Positions 58,209 through 64,000 of a DNA stretch of 64,000 bases are shown here, one piece after another. The notes beneath the pieces were generated by a model that had not been told where the DNA came from, made no database searches, and worked only from the letters and a program-made list of their open reading frames with translations. This stretch comes from Alnus glutinosa (lineage: Eukaryota > Streptophyta > Magnoliopsida > Fagales > Betulaceae): NCBI RefSeq assembly GCF_958979055.1, contig NC_084886.1, forward strand, positions 12,572,654 to 12,636,653, in the 5' to 3' direction. The first letter of the stretch is position 1. Each line of letters begins with the position of its first letter. The translations under genes were made by a program, and so were the position numbers.

Positions 58209-60242
58209 ATGGGCTCTCTTATCCCCTTCCAAGACCTCAATGTCCTCCCAGACCCACCCACCACCACAACTGCGATGCTAACCCCCAAAATCGAGCCAAA
58301 GCTGGAACCGTTGGACGAGCCGCTAGAGAATCTCCAACCAACGCCGCAACAGCAGCATCTTCAACAAACTTCTCAGGGCTCGTTCTTTTCCAGCACTACC
58401 CCTGACAATTACTCGAATTCCGAAAATGCCCCTCAACCGTCGGGCATTTCCTCCTCCGAGGACAACGTGTACTCCGAATTCTTCCGCGTTTCGGAGCTCT
58501 TCCGCTCCGCCTTCGCGAAGCGCCTGCAGAGCTACGGCGACGTTATCGACCCCGATTCACGCGCCATCGTCCCGGTCCCACAAGATAGTAACGCCCTCGA
58601 GAGCATCAACCACAACAGCAACAACCAGGTCTCAAACGACGTCGTTTCGCGGAGGCGGTCCCACCACCAGCGCTCGGGGGAGCTGGTGCGCGTGACCGAT
58701 CTCGGCATGGAGGACCAGCGGTACTTTCGTGACGTCGTTCGGCGGACGCGCATGATCTACGACTCGCTGCGCGTGTTCTCCATGATGGAGGACGAGAAGC
58801 GCCGGCTCGGAGATCCGGGCCTCAGCCGGAGGCTCCGTGGTGATCTCCGCGCCGCCTCCGTCATGCGCGACCGCGGCCTCTGGCTCAACCGTGACAAGCG
58901 CATCGTCGGCTCCATCCCGGGGGTCTACATCGGCGATCTCTTCTTCTTCCGGATGGAGCTCTGCGTGGTCGGCTTGCACGGCCAGGCACAAGCGGGAATC
59001 GACTACGTCCCCGTCAGCCAGAGCTCCAACGGCGAGCCTATTGCCACCAGTATCATCGTCTCCGGCGGGTACGAGGACGACGAGGACGCCGGGGATGTGA
59101 TCGTCTATACTGGCCACGGCGGGCAGGACAAGTTCTCGAAGCAATGCGTGCACCAGAAGCTGGAAGGTGGGAATTTAGCTTTGGAGAGAAGCATGCATTA
59201 CGGGATTGAAGTGAGGGTTATCAGAGGGATCAAATACGAGGGGGGCGTGACGAGTAAGGTCTATGTTTACGATGGCTTGTATAGAATTTTCGATTGTTGG
59301 TTCGATGTGGGCAAGTCTGGTTTTGGGGTTTACAAGTACAAGCTGGTGAGAATAGATGGGCAGGCGGAGATGGGTAGCGCCGTTATGAGGTTTGCTCAGA
59401 GTCTTAGGACTAGTCCCTTGGCGGCGAGGCCTGTGGGTTATCTTAGCCTCGATATCTCGATGAAGAAGGAGAATGTGCCGGTGTTGCTCTTCAATGACAT
59501 TGATGCTGATCAGGAACCCATGTATTATGACTATCTTGTGAAGACGGTGTTTCCGCCATTTGCGTTTCATCAGACGGGGAACGGTACTGGGTGTGATTGC
59601 GTTTCGGGTTGTGTGGATGATTGCTTTTGTGCTATCAAGAATGGGGGAGAGTTTTCCTATGATCACAATGGGATTCTTGTGAGAGGGAAGCCTCTGGTTT
59701 TTGAATGTGGGCCCTTTTGTAGGTGCCCTCCTTCTTGCCGGAACCGCGTAACACAGAAAGGGTTGAGAAATAGGTTGGAAGTGTTTAGGTCGAGGGAGAC
59801 GGGTTGGGGAGTTAGGTCCTTGGATTTGATACAAGCTGGTGCTTTTATATGTGAATATGCCGGGGTGGTTCTGACGAGGGATCAAGCCCAAATTTTTTCC
59901 ATGAATGGTGATACTTTGATTTATCCCAATCGGTTTTCAAGTAGATGGGCAGAATGGGGGGATTTGTCTCAGATATTCACTGATTATGTGCGCCCCTCGT
60001 ATCCCTTAGTTCCTCCTTTGGATTTTGCAATGGATGTGTCGAGAATGAGGAACGTTGCTTGTTATATAAGCCATAGTACAACTCCGAATGTGTTGGTGCA
60101 GTTTGTGCTATATGATCACAATAACTTGATGTTCCCTCACCTTATGCTGTTTGCAATGGAGAACATCCCTCCTTTGAGGGAGCTCAGCCTTGATTACGGC
60201 GTGGCTGATGAATGGACAGGGAAGCTGTCTATCTGTAACTGA
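58209..60242 (+). CDS. SUVH9: SUVH9/SUVH2-type SRA-SET protein (RNA-directed DNA methylation), intronless
   Basis: 677 residues in one exon, as usual for SUVH2/SUVH9. The N-terminus MGSLIPFQDLNVLPDP is the group signature. The SRA (YDG) methyl-DNA-binding domain is at about 230-385 (GSIPGVYIGDLFFFRMEL; SGGYEDD; VYTGHGGQD; YVYDGLYRI). The pre-SET at about 440-512 has a reduced Cys set (CDCVSGCVDDCFC; CGPFCRCPPSC). The SET at about 520-665 has CYISHSTTPNV in place of the usual FINHSCxPN. The protein stops at TGKLSICN, without the post-SET Cys motif. In Arabidopsis, SUVH2 and SUVH9 lack methyltransferase activity, bind methylated DNA and recruit Pol V through the DDR complex (known). The missing post-SET implies the same here. 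GC-rich 5' half. Confidence 0.93.
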   Translation: MGSLIPFQDLNVLPDPPTTTTAMLTPKIEPKLEPLDEPLENLQPTPQQQHLQQTSQGSFFSSTTPDNYSNSENAPQPSGISSSEDNVYSEFFRVSELFRSAFAKRLQSYGDVIDPDSRAIVPVPQDSNALESINHNSNNQVSNDVVSRRRSHHQRSGELVRVTDLGMEDQRYFRDVVRRTRMIYDSLRVFSMMEDEKRRLGDPGLSRRLRGDLRAASVMRDRGLWLNRDKRIVGSIPGVYIGDLFFFRMELCVVGLHGQAQAGIDYVPVSQSSNGEPIATSIIVSGGYEDDEDAGDVIVYTGHGGQDKFSKQCVHQKLEGGNLALERSMHYGIEVRVIRGIKYEGGVTSKVYVYDGLYRIFDCWFDVGKSGFGVYKYKLVRIDGQAEMGSAVMRFAQSLRTSPLAARPVGYLSLDISMKKENVPVLLFNDIDADQEPMYYDYLVKTVFPPFAFHQTGNGTGCDCVSGCVDDCFCAIKNGGEFSYDHNGILVRGKPLVFECGPFCRCPPSCRNRVTQKGLRNRLEVFRSRETGWGVRSLDLIQAGAFICEYAGVVLTRDQAQIFSMNGDTLIYPNRFSSRWAEWGDLSQIFTDYVRPSYPLVPPLDFAMDVSRMRNVACYISHSTTPNVLVQFVLYDHNNLMFPHLMLFAMENIPPLRELSLDYGVADEWTGKLSICN

Positions 60243-60693
60243 AGGTTTTTGAAGAGTTGATGCATTTTTGAATGTGGTGTAGCACAGAGTCCGGAGGACA
60301 TGATGCACTGAGGTATACATCAACTTTCTATCTCAGTAAAAGTTGCATTTTTTTTTTCATATTAGTATGCACTTTTTCTTCTTCTGATTATTAAGAATTA
60401 CATGTGGTTGATATCTTTCCTCTGCTTTCTTCTAGCTCTAGTTCAATGTCGACTGTGTTGTGTATTTGTAGGTGCCAGGGGTGTTGTTTATTGTGCGACT
60501 ATATACCATAGTCACTGTACAAGCACATTTTTTAGGTTGGAAAGGCATTTCTATGCGATGGAGTTGGTGTTTCTTATTAGCATACAACTGCTCATCTTCA
60601 AATTTATATTCTCCTATGGATTCTCTGTTGTGTACTTCTTTTATGTGATTTCTGTTGGGCTAATTGTCAGAACCTGTTAGATATGTTTCGTAT
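60243..60693 (+). other. 3' flank of the SUVH9-type gene
   Basis: Probable 3' untranslated region; T-rich. No other feature. Confidence 0.5.
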
Positions 60694-60707
60694 CAGTTTT
60701 CCCTCAT

Positions 60708-63432
60708 TTTCAAATTTATGAGAGGTGTTTTCTTTTGGAGGAGGTGAGTTGGAGGCAGAAATCGAGGGTGATGTGGTTAAAGGAAGAGGATAAGTGTACT
60801 AAATTCTTCCATTCCATAGCCAACTCTAATAGAAGGTACAACTCAATGGACTCCTTATTGATTGGAGATTCTCCTCCTAATCAGACATAAATAGGCGAGC
60901 ACGTAGCTAAGTTCTATCAAAAGCTCTTTTCTGAGCCGTGTAGGTGGAGGCCTATGGTGGATGGTATTTCCTTTGACTCTATTTTGGAGTCTGAAGCCAG
61001 CTGGTTGGAGATAGCTTTCATGGAGGAGGAGGTTAGGAAGGTAGTGCCAGCTATGAATGGTGATAAGGCGTCGGGTCTTGATGGTTACTCTATTGCTTTC
61101 TTCCAAGCGTTCTGGGATGTCTTGAGATTGGACATTATGAAGGTATTTTTTGACTTTCATGCTAGAGGTATGTTTGAGAAGAGCCTTAATGTTTCGTTCA
61201 TATTACTTATTCTAAAGATTTCTGGTGCTAATTCCCTCAAAGATTGTCGGCCTATTAGTCTTGTGGGAGGAATTTACAATATTATTACTAAGGTTCTAGC
61301 AAAGAGATTGAAGTTGGTTTTGGAGAAGGTCATATCCAAATCTCAGAGTGCTTTTATCAAAGGTAGGCAGATCCTCGATCTGATCCTTATTCCAATGAAT
61401 GCCTTGATAGTGGTTAAGATCGGGGGAGCCACGTGTCATCTGTAAAATGGATTTGGAGAAAACATACGATCATGTAAATTTGAGATTTTCTTTTGTATAT
61501 GCTGAGGAGGTGTGGCTTTGGGGGAAAATGGTGTTCGTGGATAGCTCATTGTATTTCTTCTGTGTGGCTTTCAGTGTTAGACGATGGCTCTCCTAATGGT
61601 TTTTCAGCAGTTCTCGTGGGCTGAGACAAGGGAATCCTCTGTTACCCTTTTTGTTTGTGTTTGTGATGGAGGCTTTGAGCCGTGTGATTTCTGCTGCGGT
61701 TAATGGGGGTTTGCTGGAAGGTTTCAAAGTTGGTAATGCTACTTTTTCTCATCTTCTGTTCGCCGATAATACTCTGATTTTCTATAGTGCTTGTTCTTCT
61801 CAGTTGCGTTATTTGCGGAGTCTCTTTCTTCTGTTTGAAGCTGCTTCGGGCTTGAATGTTAATTTGGCAAAGTCATATTTAATTCCAGTGGAGAATGTAT
61901 ATCAAGTGGGAAGGTTAGCCGGCTTTCTAGGTATGGGGTTGCCTCCTTGCCGGTGAAGTATCTAGGTCTTCCTTTGGGGGCTTTCTATAGGTCCACTCAT
62001 ATTTGACTGGCCAGTTGGAAAAGATTATATCTCTTCAAGGGTGGTAGAGTCACCCTTATTAAGAGTACCCTTGCCAATTTACCTACCAATTATTTGTCTG
62101 TGTTTCCTATCTCGGGGAGTGTTGCTGCTCGCATTGAGAAGTTACAACGGGATTTTCTATGGGGTGGGATTGATGAAGAGTTCAAATATTACTTGGTGAG
62201 TTGGTTGAAGGTTTGTACCCCAATTTCAGAAGGGGGGCTGGGTATTAGGAACTTCTTGGTGTTCAACCGCGCTTTGTTAGGTAATTAGTTGTGGCAGTTT
62301 GGGATTGAGAGAGATGTTTAGTGGAGAGTTGCAGTGGACTCCAAGTTTGGTAATTTGTGGGGCGGGTGGTGCTCCCTTGAGCTTGTAAGTGCCTCTGGAG
62401 TGGGGTTGTGGAAGAACATTAACAAAGGTGGGAGACTTTCTCTAGTTTTGCTAGATTTGAGGTGGGGGATGGGGCTAAGACATAATTTTGGCACGATCCA
62501 TGGTGCGGTGATACAGTTCTGAATGAAGCTTTTCTTGATCTCTTTGGTATTGCTCTTGTGAAGGATGCCTCAGTTGTGGATAATATGGAGATTTTGGGTG
62601 GTTCTACTCAGTGGAATGTGAGCTTTGTTAGAGAGGCGCATGATTGGGAAGTGGATGTCTTTGCTTCCTTCATCCAGGTGTTGCACTCGGCCATGGTGAG
62701 TAGAGATCGTGCAGATAGGCTCTGGTCGGTCTCTTCCAAGAAGATATTGTTCAAGGTTAAGTCCTTCTTCAGCTCCTTGGCCGGCTCTTAAGGTAGGCGC
62801 TTCCCTTAGAAGAGTGTGTGACGGACTCAGGCTTCTTCGATGACGGTTTTTTTTTTCGTGGTTGGCATCCTTAGGCAAGATCTTTACTGTTGATAATCTC
62901 AAGAAGATGCATATCATCTCTTACCCATCAAAAAAGAAAAAAGAAAAAAAAAGATGCATATCATCATTGTGCACAGATGTTGCTTGTGCAAGAGAGTCGG
63001 GGAATCAATGGACCACGTTTTTCTTCATTGCGATGTGGCTTCCGCTATGTGGAATAACATTTTTACTCGTTTTGGTATGTCTTGGGTTATGCCTAGAAGA
63101 GTTATCAACTTTTTTGCCTGTTGGTGGAAGTCTAGAAGGCCGATATGTGCTGTGATTTGGAAGATGGTGCTAATCTGCATTTTTTGGTATGTTTGGAAGA
63201 TGGTGCCAATCTGCGATTTGAAGAGTTCCATGAAGGATATTTTAGCTTCATTTTTTCATATCCTGTATCTTTGGACGGGGGCTTTTTTGTCCCCACTGTC
63301 GATTAGTTTTGCTGATTTCCTTGTCCGTTTTTCTATTCCTAATTATGTGTTTCTTTTTGTATACTTCCAGTGTACTTAGGGGCGCCTTACGTTTTCAATA
63401 AGATAAAATTTACTTTAAAAAAAAAAAAAAAC
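60708..63432 (+). mobile_element. 5'-truncated L1-type LINE with poly-A tail
   Basis: Broken frames give the order of a plant L1 ORF2: [12 protein letters not shown] (60775), DKASGLDGYSIAFFQAFWDV (61060), DCRPISLVGGIYNIITKVLA (61243), QSAFIKGRQILD (61341), then frameshifted QGNPLLPFLFVFVMEALSRV (61630) and HLLFADNTLIF (61750), where the usual FADD is FADN. A zinc-binding zf-RVT end (CCLCKRVGESMDHVFLHC) is at 62970-63030. It ends in an A15 tail. A 14-bp duplication CAGTTTTCCCTCAT flanks it (60694-60707 and 63433-63446). Stops and shifts make it inactive; the 5' end, including ORF1 and endonuclease, is missing. Confidence 0.9.
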
Positions 63433-63639
63433 CAGTTTTCCCTCATATATAAATGTAAATGTAATTGTTGTCCTATTTTATAGGTTTCTTTTCTGTAGTT
63501 TATTGTATTCATATTAGCTCTTCCCTTTTTCATTTGTGCTTCAGAGTTTTTGATCAATTCGTTATATACAGAAAATTACTCCCGAGTCAGGTACTTTTAT
63601 GGTGCCACTTATAATCATTGTTGACTTATTTATTTTTTT

Positions 63640-63835
63640 AGACACTGGTTGCCAATGAGCTTTAGCTCAAATAACACTCTCCTTTTGTGAAAACATTTAG
63701 AGGATGAGATCATGAGTTTAAGATTCACAGGGTACATGTGTTTATGTGTGACTTACTTAACAAACACTTGCACATATGCATACACCTACCTACTCAGCCC
63801 CGCACCCTGATGGTGGGCATGTATAGGAATCTGTT
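63640..63835 (+). mobile_element. SINE-like tRNA-derived sequence
   Basis: TGAGCTTTAGCTCAAATAAC resembles a plant SINE box-A region, and ATCATGAGTTTAAGATTC, about 45 bp later, a diverged box B. The remainder (ACACTTGCACATATGCATAC...) has no coding potential. Boundaries and target duplication are unresolved. Confidence 0.45.
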
Positions 63836-64000
63836 ATTGCAAATTTAAATGCTTTAGGGTTCGCATATGCTGGATTTATCATCTGGATTAATGCTTGAAT
63901 CTTGTTTTTATATAGTCCTTTGTGGTCGTCTAAACTATTTGGTGTTGTGGATTTGTACTTGTAGTGAGTGTAGTGATTTGGTAACTAGCGACAGGAAAGA
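63836..64000. other. Window end, nothing recognised
   Basis: AT-rich sequence without visible features. Confidence 0.5.

Noticed and set aside
58632..59153. 173-codon antisense frame, and 59175-59891 antisense frame
   Set aside because: Shadows of the SUVH9-type coding exon.
58209..60242. Active histone methyltransferase
   Set aside because: It lacks the post-SET Cys motif and the canonical NHSC of the SET active site, as in SUVH2/SUVH9, so a catalytic role is not claimed.

Overview
This is an AT-rich window of a flowering-plant nuclear genome, most likely a dicot and probably woody (species not determinable from the sequence). Genes have GT-AG introns, plant-specific families are present (AWPM-19/PM19-like, SUVH9-type, GIL1/DUF641, AHP, plant glutathione peroxidase), and most of the sequence is transposable elements of nearly every plant class. 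Four coding units look intact: a SURF6/RRP14-type nucleolar protein (24314-25366, +), a PM19-like membrane protein (28380-29142, -), a SUVH9/SUVH2-type SRA-SET protein (58209-60242, +), and the genes of a very large Mutator-like element (MULE).

The main discovery is the MULE at 10649-22738 (12,090 bp). It has long terminal inverted repeats (895 and 585 bp, beginning GAGAAATGATACTCGTACAC on both ends) and a perfect 9-bp target duplication CTTTGATAA. On the minus strand it carries an intact six-exon gene (21218-17919). This joins a FAR1/MURA-type transposase in frame, through well-formed introns, to the C-terminal domain of the mRNA-decapping scaffold VARICOSE/EDC4. Downstream in the same orientation lie pieces of a glutathione peroxidase gene (17428-17647) and a histidine phosphotransfer (AHP) gene (16158-17230), with introns retained. 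On the plus strand, convergent with the transposase, is an intact two-exon GRF zinc-finger/coiled-coil/membrane-anchor gene (13439-15270). Its small intron hosts a second, 1.3-kb foldback MULE. A SINE (21825-22025) has landed in the 5' region of the transposase gene. The element therefore looks like an autonomous MuDR-like transposon that is also a Pack-MULE, with a transposase-host-domain fusion. It inserted upstream of the SURF6-like gene.

Left flank (1-10639): a decayed Ty1/copia element whose 3' LTR cuts off the first exon of an LRR receptor kinase; a complete 2.36-kb non-autonomous LTR element with TSD ACTTG; half of a foldback element; and a hAT deletion derivative. Middle (25.4-56 kb): mostly non-genic AT-rich DNA with small MULE-type MITEs that have 9-bp duplications, two of which resemble the large MULE in their termini. 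Also here are a degenerate gypsy-type-domain ORF, a minisatellite, a decayed hAT transposase split by an LTR-like insert, and hAT non-autonomous elements. Right (55.9-64 kb): a GIL1/DUF641 pseudogene cleanly split by a hAT element (TSD GTTGCCAA), the SUVH9-type gene, a 5'-truncated L1 LINE with a 14-bp TSD, and a SINE-like sequence. All family names come from recognising residues and motifs by eye; no searches were run.
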